Positions 18,214 to 25,260 of a stretch of 64,000 nucleotides of DNA are shown here, piece by piece. This DNA comes from DATKPA01 sp051955985 (GTDB lineage Bacteria > Planctomycetota > Phycisphaerae > WQYP01). Positions within the stretch are counted from its first letter, which is position 1; the number at the start of each line of letters is the position of its first letter. The DNA is taken from positions 62,001 through 126,000 of the forward strand of contig JBQCGD010000101.1 in assembly GCA_051955985.1 (NCBI GenBank). Direction: 5' to 3'. The position numbers were made by a program, and so were the translations under genes. The notes beneath the pieces are model-generated. The model was not told where the DNA came from, did no database searches, and saw only the letters and a program-made list of their open reading frames with translations.

Positions 18214-19338
18214 TCAGTCGCCCAGGCAAATCCCCATCTCACGTGCGGCCTGCAAGAGGGGCAGCAGTCGCGGCACCACGCGCCGCGTGCGCACTGCTTC
18301 CTGCATATCAATGTCCGAAACCGTCCCCCCGTGCATGACGATGAGCCTTCCACTACCTCCCCGGGCCAGCAGTTTCACGGCCGCATGTCCCAACTGCGCG
18401 GCCAGCACGCGGTCGGCGGCCACGGGCATCGCATGGCGTAAGGTCTGACCGAGGACAACCGCCCGTGATTTCATCCCTGTCATCGCGCCTAGCCGCCCTG
18501 CCAGCCATCGGCCGATCCCTGCCGTCCCGACTTTTTCCGTTTGGATTGCGCCGACGTATCCAAGACCCTTTGTGCCTTGCCTTGGAAGCGCTCCTTCCGC
18601 CGCACAAATAAGGCCGGAGCGCCTTCCGGACCGGTGCGGATCGCCCAGCATCCTGCAGACCGTTTCAATATCAAAAGGAATTTCGGGGATGAGAATCGCC
18701 TCGGCGCCTACCGCCACGCCGGCATGAAGCGCGATCCAACCGGCGTTCCGTCCCGCAACTTCGACCACCATTACGCGACGTTGCGCAGAATGCGACCGAA
18801 CGCGATCCATCAGCTCTGTTGCGGTTGCGACCGCGGTTGCAAATCCAAACGAGATATCGGTTCCTAATACGTCGTTTTCAATGCTCTTAGGGATGCCGAC
18901 GCAACGGATTCCCTGCCGGGAAAGCTGTAACGCAGCCGCGAGTGAAGCGGTATTGCCAATTACCAGTAAGGCTTCGAAGGCGTGCGCGCGAATCCTGGAG
19001 AGGCATAATGACGTGACGTCCGCAGCCGGGTCGCTCGCGCCAGACCTGTCGTCGCAAGCGCGTTTATCGCAGCTATTTAGAACTGATTTACTCGGGATCG
19101 GGCCAGTTACGTCCTCTTCATCGAGCCGTCGCGTGTGATCGTCGATGAGCCCTTGGAAGCCATTTTCAATTTCCCAGACTTCAATGCCCAAAGCGTGAAT
19201 AGCCGTTTTGGTGATGGCCCGGACTGCCGCATGAAGGCCAGGGGATTCCGCGCCGCTGATTAACAGGCCCACCTTGGGCTGAGTACCAGCTACGGAGGCG
19301 AGGGAATCAACTTGTTGGTTTGGAAAGACACCGATCAT
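18214..19338 (-). CDS. phosphofructokinase-family protein with altered active site
   Basis: 374 residues of the PfkA fold, first gene behind the leftward fluoride riboswitch. Recognisable motifs: SGAESPGLHAAVRA (normally GGDxPGLNA), PKSIENDVLGTD (normally PKTIDND), and VEVAGRNAGWIALHAG (the conserved MGRxxGW region). Key departures: the GGDGS nucleotide-loop motif is replaced by IGNTAS, and the catalytic Asp of TIDND is Glu. Activity on fructose 6-phosphate is therefore uncertain; it may be PPi-dependent with different specificity, a regulatory pseudo-enzyme, or act on another sugar phosphate. The ATG lies five bases after a hairpin that contains its Shine-Dalgarno, so translation is riboswitch-controlled. 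Enolase follows 23 bases downstream. Confidence 0.85.
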   Translation of the reverse strand: MIGVFPNQQVDSLASVAGTQPKVGLLISGAESPGLHAAVRAITKTAIHALGIEVWEIENGFQGLIDDHTRRLDEEDVTGPIPSKSVLNSCDKRACDDRSGASDPAADVTSLCLSRIRAHAFEALLVIGNTASLAAALQLSRQGIRCVGIPKSIENDVLGTDISFGFATAVATATELMDRVRSHSAQRRVMVVEVAGRNAGWIALHAGVAVGAEAILIPEIPFDIETVCRMLGDPHRSGRRSGLICAAEGALPRQGTKGLGYVGAIQTEKVGTAGIGRWLAGRLGAMTGMKSRAVVLGQTLRHAMPVAADRVLAAQLGHAAVKLLARGGSGRLIVMHGGTVSDIDMQEAVRTRRVVPRLLPLLQAAREMGICLGD

Positions 19339-19342
19339 GCGC

Positions 19343-19418
19343 AGACTCCTACCTTGTGGTAGGAGTCATCAGCACGATTCGGAGGAACCGGGCGGTTCAG
19401 GCGAACTCCATCGCCTTG
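19343..19418 (-). promoter_or_regulatory. fluoride riboswitch A (crcB motif), translational expression platform
   Basis: Read on the minus strand, the sequence has the fluoride aptamer landmarks: pseudoknot strands GGCG and CGCC around GATGGAGTT, then TGAACCGCC, a second stem (CGGTTC with GAATCG), then GCTGATGACTCCT. Stem 1 is GGAGT paired with ACTCC. Downstream, ten perfect base pairs (GACTCCTACC with GGTAGGAGTC, 19344-19367) put the AGGAG Shine-Dalgarno of the phosphofructokinase-like gene inside a hairpin ending five bases before its ATG. Fluoride binding would hold CTCC in stem 1 and free the Shine-Dalgarno, giving an ON switch at translation. The aptamer assignment rests on direct motif matching; the switching model is inferred. 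Confidence 0.92.
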
Positions 19419-19423
19419 TGGGA

Positions 19424-19452
19424 ATGCTATTCGGGATAAATGGACGGGTCAA
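19424..19452 (-). promoter_or_regulatory. sigma-70-like promoter for riboswitch A operon
   Basis: On the minus strand, -35 TTGACC (19452-19447) and -10 TAGCAT (19429-19424) are separated by 17 bases. A start site about seven bases downstream would begin the transcript right at the aptamer. Consistent but unproven. Confidence 0.6.
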
Positions 19453-19487
19453 TACAAATCGAATCTCAAGGTAACCGGACCGGGCTA

Positions 19488-19516
19488 TTCCCATTCGCCC
19501 GGCCTGAGCATATACT
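19488..19516 (+). promoter_or_regulatory. candidate promoter for riboswitch B operon
   Basis: A good -10 (TATACT, 19511-19516) lies 17 bases after a weak -35 (TTCCCA, 19488-19493). It faces away from the riboswitch A promoter, giving a compact divergent control region, and places the start some 15 bases before the aptamer. Confidence 0.5.
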
Positions 19517-19537
19517 GACGAGCGCAAAGACAGTTTC

Positions 19538-19613
19538 CAAGGGCGATGGAGTTCGCCTGAACCGCTTTAAGCTGATAACTCCTGACGGGCCATGGGCCCG
19601 CCGGGAGTTTTTT
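19538..19613 (+). promoter_or_regulatory. fluoride riboswitch B (crcB motif) with intrinsic terminator
   Basis: The plus strand carries GGGCGATGGAGTTCGCC, TGAACCGC, a short stem-loop (GCT/AGC) and GCTGATAACTCC. The pseudoknot is GGCG/CGCC and stem 1 is GGAGTT/AACTCC. The 3' CTCC also starts a G+C-rich hairpin (CTCC..CGGGCC with GGCCCG..GGAG) followed by six T residues (terminator 19579-19613). The aptamer and terminator thus compete for CTCC, the expected ON switch acting on transcription. It controls the rightward genes from 19677 onward. Confidence 0.94.
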
Positions 19614-19616
19614 ATT

Positions 19617-19660
19617 GAAACAAGCCCTCCGGCGAGTCCCGACGCCGAAGGGCTTGTTTC
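19617..19660 (+). other. strong stem-loop after riboswitch B
   Basis: A perfect 12-bp outer stem (GAAACAAGCCCT with AGGGCTTGTTTC) encloses a smaller CGGCG/CGCCG stem. It lies between the riboswitch terminator and the GTG start at 19677. There is no clear T-run, so it may stabilise the mRNA or act as a second attenuator. Confidence 0.5.
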
Positions 19661-19676
19661 ATTTCCGGGAGATGCC

Positions 19677-20051
19677 GTGAATTTCGGCTTGGTCACCCTT
19701 GACGCCCTCGCGATTACCATCTCAACGCTGTTTGGGATGGGTATCCGGTATATCGTGGACGGGCTCTGGAGGCGTGACGCGTGGCCCCGGATGTGGCTGA
19801 TCGGCGCTGCGCTCTCCCTGGCCTACGGATTCATTCTCACCTTTGTACAAGCGCGGGTGGCCTATGAGGGAACGCGAGTGCTCATGTATGGCGGGTTCAT
19901 GGCGGCCTACCTCTTTTCCAGCCGGCAATTACCCCATAATTCTCTGGGCCCATTCGATGCAATGATACTTCCGCGGTTCATCGGCGGAATTACGTTTACC
20001 CTGATGTTTGTTTGGATTGGGGCGCTACTGGCGGAATCAATCTCATCATGA
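19677..20051 (+). CDS. small 4-TM membrane protein of the fluoride operon (copy 1)
   Basis: 124 residues from GTG 19677 (MNFGLVTLDALAIT), chosen because GGGAG stands just upstream; the frame is open back to 19440, but that would translate through the riboswitch and its terminator. Four hydrophobic segments are visible (about 6-22, 38-56, 66-80, 98-118), with a central region LTFVQARVAYEGTR and the end FTLMFVWIGALLAE. I recognise no family. It is the first gene behind riboswitch B, and its neighbour at 20083 has matching length and layout. CrcB/Fluc signatures are absent, so this is not a canonical channel subunit. A fluoride-linked role is inferred from regulation only. Confidence 0.75.
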   Translation: MNFGLVTLDALAITISTLFGMGIRYIVDGLWRRDAWPRMWLIGAALSLAYGFILTFVQARVAYEGTRVLMYGGFMAAYLFSSRQLPHNSLGPFDAMILPRFIGGITFTLMFVWIGALLAESISS

Positions 20052-20082
20052 CTGGAGATAAAGCTCAAATGGTGGCTCAACA

Positions 20083-20454
20083 ATGATCGTCCTGGCCGAT
20101 ATCGCAATGGTGCTTTTGGCTGCGTTGTTTGGGATTACGGCGCAGCTATTTGTGCGTGGGCTGCGCACGGGCCGCCATATCTCGCGATTCGCCTTGGGCG
20201 GAGCGCTTGCCTGCGCTGGATTCGGATTCATGGTAACCATCGCGCGAGCCGCATTTTTGGGCGAACATTCCCCCTCGACGATGGTCCTGCTCGTATTTGT
20301 CCTCTTCTTTCTGTTCTCGAATCCTGCTTCCTTACGGGCCATGCTGTTCGATGATCGTCGTTTCACAAAATTCGGCTTCTTCCTGCTCGATTTACTCTTT
20401 GCGTTCATTTTCGTCTGGTTTGGAGCCGAGCTGGCGAGGGTGGTATGGAAATGA
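20083..20454 (+). CDS. small 4-TM membrane protein of the fluoride operon (copy 2)
   Basis: 123 residues, 31 bases after copy 1, ATG start. It has four hydrophobic segments, a mid-protein MVTIARAAFLGEHS matching the position of LTFVQARVAYEGT in copy 1, and a closing LLFAFIFVWFGAELAR that lines up with FTLMFVWIGALLAE. Together these suggest paralogous subunits, perhaps of a heteromeric complex. No known family was recognised and no CrcB motif is present. It is co-directional with and upstream of the first crcB. Confidence 0.75.
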   Translation: MIVLADIAMVLLAALFGITAQLFVRGLRTGRHISRFALGGALACAGFGFMVTIARAAFLGEHSPSTMVLLVFVLFFLFSNPASLRAMLFDDRRFTKFGFFLLDLLFAFIFVWFGAELARVVWK

Positions 20455-20601
20455 ATTCGTTGATTTCACCGAGATTCCGCAGGCTCGCCTCTCCACGAAC
20501 GATCTCCTGGACGATTATTTGGGCGGCAGCCGCCTCCTTTCTCGCACCAGGTTCCTCACGCTTACATGCGCTTTGCCTATCGGGGGCGTAAATTGGAGAA
20601 A

Positions 20602-20639
20602 CCCGGCTGGTGTGCCCCACCGGCCGGGATTTATTTTCT
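20602..20639 (+). terminator. G+C-rich hairpin followed by T-rich tract, upstream of crcB1
   Basis: About 11 bp (CCCGGCTGGTG with CACCGGCCGGG, one G-U pair) followed by ATTTATTTTC. It looks like an intrinsic terminator but lies only 10-20 bases before the crcB Shine-Dalgarno. It may partly insulate crcB1 from the two small membrane genes or be a second attenuation point. No aptamer is visible in front of it. Confidence 0.45.
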
Positions 20640-20649
20640 GGAGCATTGC

Positions 20650-21027
20650 ATGAAAAAACTTCTCCTTGAGCTTCTCTCGGTGGCCATTGGAAGCTCCTGC
20701 GGCGGCATGCTTCGGTTTGCTGTCGCGCGTATTTTTACGTGGTCGGCGTTCCCGATCGGCACGCTCATCATTAATCTTTCCGGCAGCCTGTTTCTCGGAT
20801 GGTTTTTGACCGTGGTCGGGAACCGGGTGTTCGTCAATGATTTTGTGCGGGTCGCCATCGCCGTTGGGTTCGTTGGTGCCTATACCACGTTCTCGACCTA
20901 CATGTTCGAATCCGACCAAATGATGCACGACGGCTTGGGACTTCGTGCAACCTTCTATTTGCTTGGCAGCGTCTTGCTGGGGCTTATGGCGGTCCGCTTC
21001 GGCGTTATGCTTGGTCATCGCCACTGA
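20650..21027 (+). CDS. crcB: CrcB/Fluc fluoride channel, copy 1
   Basis: 125 residues with four transmembrane helices, from ATG 20650 with GGAG eight bases upstream; an earlier in-frame ATG at 20566 precedes the hairpin and is unlikely. Fluc signatures: GSSCGGMLRF in TM1, GTLIINLSGSLFLGW in TM2, and GAYTTFSTYMFE in TM3, the TTFST track that provides the central Na+ site and fluoride pore residues. Fluc proteins assemble as antiparallel dimers and passively export fluoride. It is co-directional with riboswitch B and followed 26 bases later by the DUF190 gene. A second, more divergent crcB follows at 22060. Confidence 0.95.
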   Translation: MKKLLLELLSVAIGSSCGGMLRFAVARIFTWSAFPIGTLIINLSGSLFLGWFLTVVGNRVFVNDFVRVAIAVGFVGAYTTFSTYMFESDQMMHDGLGLRATFYLLGSVLLGLMAVRFGVMLGHRH

Positions 21028-21053
21028 CACTTCTACTTGAACAGGGAGAATCT

Positions 21054-21848
21054 ATGCTGGGCGAGCGTATTTTATTACGGGCGTATCTGCTCTCTACCGA
21101 TCACGCCTACTTTGCCCCCACCTACGAGCGTCTCGTTCAACATGCGGAGAAGCGCAAGATGGCAGGCGCCACCGCGATCCGGGGTGTTTTGGGCTTTGGC
21201 TCGCGAGGAATTCAGAATCCGGAAGCCAAGGCGTGGCATATCGCCCAGCCCACCCCAGTCCTGGTGGAGATCGTAGACACGGCTGCGAAGGTCGTGGAAT
21301 TCATTCAGAAGGAAATTCCCGGCATCGTCACGCATGGGATGATTACGCTGGAACGCGCTGGAGTTCTTTTTTATCGACACCGTGCCGCGCCTGAGCCGCG
21401 TGAACCGCTTAGTTTGCTTGGACGCATCAAGGACTTATCGACTGTCCCCGAAATTAATGGGAGCTTGCACATGAAAACCAATGAAGATGGAGTACTGCTG
21501 CGTGTGTTCGGCGGTGAATCGGATCAAGTCGGCGGCCTTCCGCTCTATCTGGCGGTCGTGCAGAAAGCCAAGGAACTGGGGCTGGCCGGCGCGACCGTGC
21601 TGCGCGGTTCGATGGGGTTCGGTGCCAACAGTGTTCTTCATACCAACAAGGTGATCGGGCTCTCAACCGATTTGCCGATCGTGATTGAATTGGTGGATTC
21701 AGAGGAGAATATTCGCAAATTTCTGCCCCACCTGGACACGATCGTCAAAGAAGGCATGATCACCATGGAAACCGTACGCATTCTGCTGTACAGGCACAAC
21801 CCCGACGACGCTCCGGTTGCGACCAAGCCGAAATTCCCTCCGGGCTGA
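21054..21848 (+). CDS. tandem DUF190 (PII-like fold) protein
   Basis: 264 residues made of two DUF190 domains. Each has the typical LYxxxVxxAKxxxLAGATVLRGxxGFG core: AGATAIRGVLGFGSRG in domain 1 (about 5-110) and AGATVLRGSMGFGANS in domain 2 (about 135-250). Each ends with the GMITLE/GMITMETVRILLYRH strand. DUF190 proteins have a PII-like ferredoxin fold and are frequently encoded next to crcB, but no activity is established. A strong GGGAG precedes the ATG. Fusion of two domains, plus a third copy on the CLC antiporter downstream, suggests a dose-dependent or hetero-oligomeric regulatory role in fluoride handling (inference). Confidence 0.92.
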   Translation: MLGERILLRAYLLSTDHAYFAPTYERLVQHAEKRKMAGATAIRGVLGFGSRGIQNPEAKAWHIAQPTPVLVEIVDTAAKVVEFIQKEIPGIVTHGMITLERAGVLFYRHRAAPEPREPLSLLGRIKDLSTVPEINGSLHMKTNEDGVLLRVFGGESDQVGGLPLYLAVVQKAKELGLAGATVLRGSMGFGANSVLHTNKVIGLSTDLPIVIELVDSEENIRKFLPHLDTIVKEGMITMETVRILLYRHNPDDAPVATKPKFPPG

Positions 21849-21859
21849 ACAAGTTATTC

Positions 21860-21888
21860 TTGAACCCTTGGCGCTTAATCGTTAGTAT
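21860..21888 (+). promoter_or_regulatory. sigma-70-like promoter for riboswitch C
   Basis: -35 TTGAAC (21860-21865), a 17-base spacer, and -10 TAGTAT (21883-21888). The start would lie about 12 bases before the third aptamer, making crcB2-clc a separately initiated unit. Confidence 0.65.
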
Positions 21889-21907
21889 CTGCGTCTGCTT
21901 AACCGGT

Positions 21908-22042
21908 CAAAGGGCGATGGAGTTCGCCTGAACCGCTTCGATTTCGAAGCTGATAACTCCTAACGGGTCACGGCCCGCTGGGAGAATTGCATTGCCGATC
22001 TGTTCGCATGCCCTGGCGGGAAGTCCCTGGCCAGGGCTTTTT
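21908..22042 (+). promoter_or_regulatory. fluoride riboswitch C (crcB motif) with downstream terminator
   Basis: The aptamer (21908-21960) is nearly identical to riboswitch B: GGGCGATGGAGTTCGCC, TGAACCGC, a 7-bp stem GCTTCGA/TCGAAGC, then GCTGATAACTCC. The 3' CTCC also pairs with GGGAG in an alternative hairpin (21957-21984) that lacks a T-run. A second hairpin (GCCCTGGC with GCCAGGGC, 22010-22036) followed by CTTTTTG is the likely terminator, just before crcB2. The separated anti-aptamer and terminator hairpins differ from the compact layout of riboswitch B. Confidence 0.93.
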
Positions 22043-22059
22043 GTTGGACTGGACTGGTA

Positions 22060-22464
22060 ATGAAACGGGAAAAGCCGAGTTTGCTCGCGGTCATCGCTGT
22101 AGGCGCAGGAGGGGCTGCCGGTGCGCTTTGCCGACATGCGATTCACCTTGCCATGCCCGCGAGTGCTTTTCCCTGGGGCACTTTGCTTATTAACGTCGGC
22201 GGATGCTTTGCGCTCGGCGTCTTTTTCGGGCGGCTTCAGCGGCCGCCCAAGATTCCGAATGCTGTGCGTCTTGGCATAGGCACGGGGTTGATAGGCGGCT
22301 TCGCCGCTTTTTCTGACTTCGCGTTGGGTGCCGACCAGTTTTGGCAGACCGGCCGCTGGGTTGCCGAGGTCGCTTACCTTATTGCCAACATTGGTCTTGG
22401 CCTCCTCGCCATTCGGTTTGGATGGGTTCTTACAGGCGCGCCTCGACGCGCGGTGGTGGAATAA
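22060..22464 (+). CDS. crcB: CrcB/Fluc family protein, copy 2 (divergent signature)
   Basis: 134 residues with four predicted helices. It has GGAAGALCRHAI in TM1 and GTLLINVGGCFALGV in TM2, typical of Fluc. The TM3 track normally TTFST reads GFAAFSDFALGAD: both Thr are Ala and the final Thr is Asp. It may therefore work only with CrcB1 in a heterodimer, or have altered ion handling. It is the first gene behind riboswitch C, and its TAA is two bases from the CLC start. The Shine-Dalgarno is weak (GGACTGG). Confidence 0.92.
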   Translation: MKREKPSLLAVIAVGAGGAAGALCRHAIHLAMPASAFPWGTLLINVGGCFALGVFFGRLQRPPKIPNAVRLGIGTGLIGGFAAFSDFALGADQFWQTGRWVAEVAYLIANIGLGLLAIRFGWVLTGAPRRAVVE

Positions 22465-22466
22465 CA

Positions 22467-24350
22467 ATGCCGTTTCGTTGGGACGTTCGCGAACATCTGC
22501 AGCAGGGGAAATTCTTTCTCCGCTGGTTGCTCATCGGTTTTGTAGTCGGCGTAGTGGTCGGGTCCGGCGTGGCGCTTTTTCTTTGGACACTGGAACTCGC
22601 CACCAAGATCCGATGGATGACGATTACCGCCAATGGTCTGCCCTGGCTGCTCTATCTCCTGCCTCTTGGCGGGATTCTCATCAGCGGTTTGTACATGGCC
22701 TTCGGCAAATCCGTCGAGGCCGGGAACAATCTCATTGTCGATCAAATCCATGAGCCTGGTGGAGGCGTTCCGGCACGCATGGCCCCGCTAGTTCTTATTG
22801 GCACCGTGCTCACGCATCTCTTCGGCGGATCAGCCGGCCGCGAGGGAACGGCCGTCCAAATGGGCGGCAGCATCGCCAGTACCATCGGCAAATGGTTCCG
22901 CCTCTCTCCCCATAACGTGCGCCTGATTCTCATCGCCGGCGTCGCCAGCGGCTTTGGCGCCGTCTTTGGCACTCCCCTCGCCGGCGCCATCTTCGCCCTG
23001 GAAGTCCTGGCCATCGGCCGCATGAGCTACGAGGCGCTCATTCCCTCTCTCATCGCCTCCATCATCGGCGACCGCGTTTGCGTGGCCTGGGGTACCCATC
23101 ACCAGGAGTACAGCATCAATTACGTGACCGGTCATCTGGTGATCAATGGATTACCGCAATTCGATGGCCTCCTGGCGGCGAAGGTTGCGATCGCGTCCAT
23201 CGCTTTCGGCCTGGCGAGTGTCATTTTCGCCGAACTCGCCCATGGCCTCAGCCGGCTTTTCAAAATGATCAAATGGCCGCTGCTGCGACCGGTCATTGGC
23301 GCGGGTATCGTGATTGGTCTGGCGTTCCTCCTCGGCCGCAGCTATCTCGGACTTGGTGTTTCCTCGCCCTTTCCGCACGACGTGACGATCGTGTCCTGCT
23401 TCAAAGACGGCGGTGCTACCCCGTGGAGCTGGTGGTGGAAGATTCTCTTGACGGCGATCACATTAAGCTGCGGATTTAAGGGGGGCGAAGTAACGCCGCT
23501 GTTTTTCATCGGTGCCGCCCTGGGCAACACCATGGCGCACGTGCTGGGCGATACCGCACACGTGGACCTGTTTGCAGGCCTCGGCTTCGTCGCAGTATTC
23601 GCGGGTGCAACCAATACCCCCCTGGCCTGCACGCTGATGGGTATTGAACTTTTTGGATCTGGGGCCGTGGTCTACTTTGCGATCGCCTGTTTCCTGGCAT
23701 ACCTTTTCAGCGGCCACACCGGCATTTACCTCTCCCAGCGCATCGCCATCCCCAAGATTCAATCACCGACGGTTCCCCCCGATGCGTCGCTGCGCATGCA
23801 CCGCGAGTTGCTCCCCGGCATTACCAAAATTATTTCGAGCCTGTTCTCGTCGAACGGGGCCGTGTTCGAAACTGTCCTTGAGGACGAAGGAGATCAAGAA
23901 ATGGCGTCACACCGGCACAAGGTCGTCTCACGGGAGATCGGCCAACTTCGCATCTACATGACCCCGCGCGACAAGCGCCAGGGCACCGGTATAAAAGGCA
24001 AATTCTTCGGCAAGCCGCTCTATCAGGAAATTATCGACACAGCCAAACACGACGGCATCTTAAATGCGACCGCTCACCATACGCACTACGGCTACAGCGG
24101 GAACGGGAAGATCCAAACCAACATGAGCGAACTGCCCAACAACAACCTCAACTTGTGTGTTGAACTGATCGCACCGCGCGACCACCTGGAGCTTTTCGTG
24201 CGAAAGCACGGGGACATCCTCAAAGACAAGGTCATGGTTTACAAACACATGGAGCATTGGGACTTGCATCATCAGACATTGGAAGTGCAGGAAGCCGACA
24301 CGCAAGAACTTGATGCAGATGTGGAAGACGATGACATCAAACGGAACTAG
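22467..24350 (+). CDS. CLC-F type fluoride/proton antiporter fused to C-terminal DUF190
   Basis: 627 residues from ATG 22467. The first ~440 are a CLC transporter: selectivity loop GNNLI near residue 86 (in place of GSGIP, the hallmark of fluoride-specific CLC-F proteins), GREGTAVQMG with the gating Glu near 126, and GGEVTPLFFIGAALGN near 335. CLC-F proteins couple fluoride export to proton import. The last ~110 residues (ITPRD-like strand, FGKPLYQEIIDTAKHDGI, YGYSGNGKI, LIAPRDHLELFVRK) form a DUF190 PII-like domain after a linker. This fusion could sense a ligand and gate the antiporter, in parallel with the free tandem DUF190 protein upstream. The fusion is directly visible; the regulatory role is inferred. 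Confidence 0.94.
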   Translation: MPFRWDVREHLQQGKFFLRWLLIGFVVGVVVGSGVALFLWTLELATKIRWMTITANGLPWLLYLLPLGGILISGLYMAFGKSVEAGNNLIVDQIHEPGGGVPARMAPLVLIGTVLTHLFGGSAGREGTAVQMGGSIASTIGKWFRLSPHNVRLILIAGVASGFGAVFGTPLAGAIFALEVLAIGRMSYEALIPSLIASIIGDRVCVAWGTHHQEYSINYVTGHLVINGLPQFDGLLAAKVAIASIAFGLASVIFAELAHGLSRLFKMIKWPLLRPVIGAGIVIGLAFLLGRSYLGLGVSSPFPHDVTIVSCFKDGGATPWSWWWKILLTAITLSCGFKGGEVTPLFFIGAALGNTMAHVLGDTAHVDLFAGLGFVAVFAGATNTPLACTLMGIELFGSGAVVYFAIACFLAYLFSGHTGIYLSQRIAIPKIQSPTVPPDASLRMHRELLPGITKIISSLFSSNGAVFETVLEDEGDQEMASHRHKVVSREIGQLRIYMTPRDKRQGTGIKGKFFGKPLYQEIIDTAKHDGILNATAHHTHYGYSGNGKIQTNMSELPNNNLNLCVELIAPRDHLELFVRKHGDILKDKVMVYKHMEHWDLHHQTLEVQEADTQELDADVEDDDIKRN

Positions 24351-24354
24351 CGCT

Positions 24355-24540
24355 ATGCTGCAAACACGCGCCCGGTCAGAAATCGGCGCTCCCCCGTTCT
24401 TTGAGAGGATTCCCCGAGAGCCTTACGGCCGATCTGCTATCCGTGGACTGCTAAGGGAACTCATGACCGGTCCAGTCCGCCACCCAGGCCATTTTGACGG
24501 CAAATCGCTGGCTCAGTCCGCACTCAAAGGTGCCAAGTGA
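24355..24540 (+). CDS. small hypothetical ORF between clc and PAP2
   Basis: 61 residues, basic, no recognised domain (MLQTRARSEIGAPPFFERIP...). It starts four bases after the clc stop, and its TGA overlaps the GTG of the PAP2 gene (GTGA). The coupling argues that it is translated, but no good Shine-Dalgarno is visible and the composition is unremarkable. It could instead be chance. Confidence 0.35.
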   Translation: MLQTRARSEIGAPPFFERIPREPYGRSAIRGLLRELMTGPVRHPGHFDGKSLAQSALKGAK

Positions 24541-25253
24541 AGATTTCAGAAGTTGATGCCAAAGAAAAGCCGCGCGTTCATCCAAAGGTGAGAATGTTGC
24601 TGATCACCGCATGGCTTGGAGCCGGCCTTTTGCTGATTGGCTTCGACGGCGAAGTACAGCCCTATTTAAAACTGCTTGGAGCCGTACCCGCCGTTCATTT
24701 CATCGCTGCTTGGTGGCAACAGCTGGGCGCAACCATCGGTATCGTGGGCTTTCTGCTCGCCGGCCTAGCCATTGCTCGGCGCGATCGCGGCTACACGTTC
24801 TGCACTTTTGTCTTAACAATCGTTTCTGCGGGCATCGCTGTCCAATGCATCAAGCATCTTATCGGGCGCGCGAGGCCCAACGACGTCCATGATCAAACCC
24901 ATTTTTACGGGCCATTCGGGCTCTGGTACGCGGGACCGCCCATTCAAATGGACTCGATGCCGTCAGGGCACACGACCGCGGCTTTTGCGATGGCGGCGGC
25001 CTTGTCTTACCGCTGGCCAAAACAGGCTGCGCTCTGGTTTGTACTGGCCGCTGGCGTCGGTGTGGCGCGCACCCTCGTGGATCGGCACTTTCCCTCCGAT
25101 GTACTGGTCGCCTCCTGCTTTGGCACGCTTATCGGATGGTGCACCTGTCAATTCCTGAAGCGCTGGGAATCCGATTACGTGCAATCGATCGGTTTCCCCC
25201 ACCGGATGCGAGTCTTCCCGATGCAAGATCCCCCCGTCAACCGATCGGAGTAA
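24537..25253 (+). CDS. PAP2-family membrane phosphatase
   Basis: 238 residues, GTG start, six hydrophobic segments. The acid phosphatase/vanadium-dependent haloperoxidase signature is complete: KHLIGRARP (K-x6-RP), SMPSGHTT, and ARTLVDRHFPSD (R-x5-H-x3-D). These integral membrane enzymes dephosphorylate lipid phosphates such as undecaprenyl pyrophosphate or phosphatidic acid. It lies in the riboswitch C operon, eight bases before a metallophosphoesterase. Many phosphatases are fluoride-sensitive, so a fluoride-induced replacement is plausible but unproven. Confidence 0.88.
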   Translation: MKISEVDAKEKPRVHPKVRMLLITAWLGAGLLLIGFDGEVQPYLKLLGAVPAVHFIAAWWQQLGATIGIVGFLLAGLAIARRDRGYTFCTFVLTIVSAGIAVQCIKHLIGRARPNDVHDQTHFYGPFGLWYAGPPIQMDSMPSGHTTAAFAMAAALSYRWPKQAALWFVLAAGVGVARTLVDRHFPSDVLVASCFGTLIGWCTCQFLKRWESDYVQSIGFPHRMRVFPMQDPPVNRSE

Positions 25254-25260
25254 CCAGCAC

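Noticed and set aside
20455..20649. Possible fourth fluoride riboswitch in front of crcB1
   Set aside because: The hairpin is present but the GGCGATGG, TGAACCGC and CTGAT landmarks are not.
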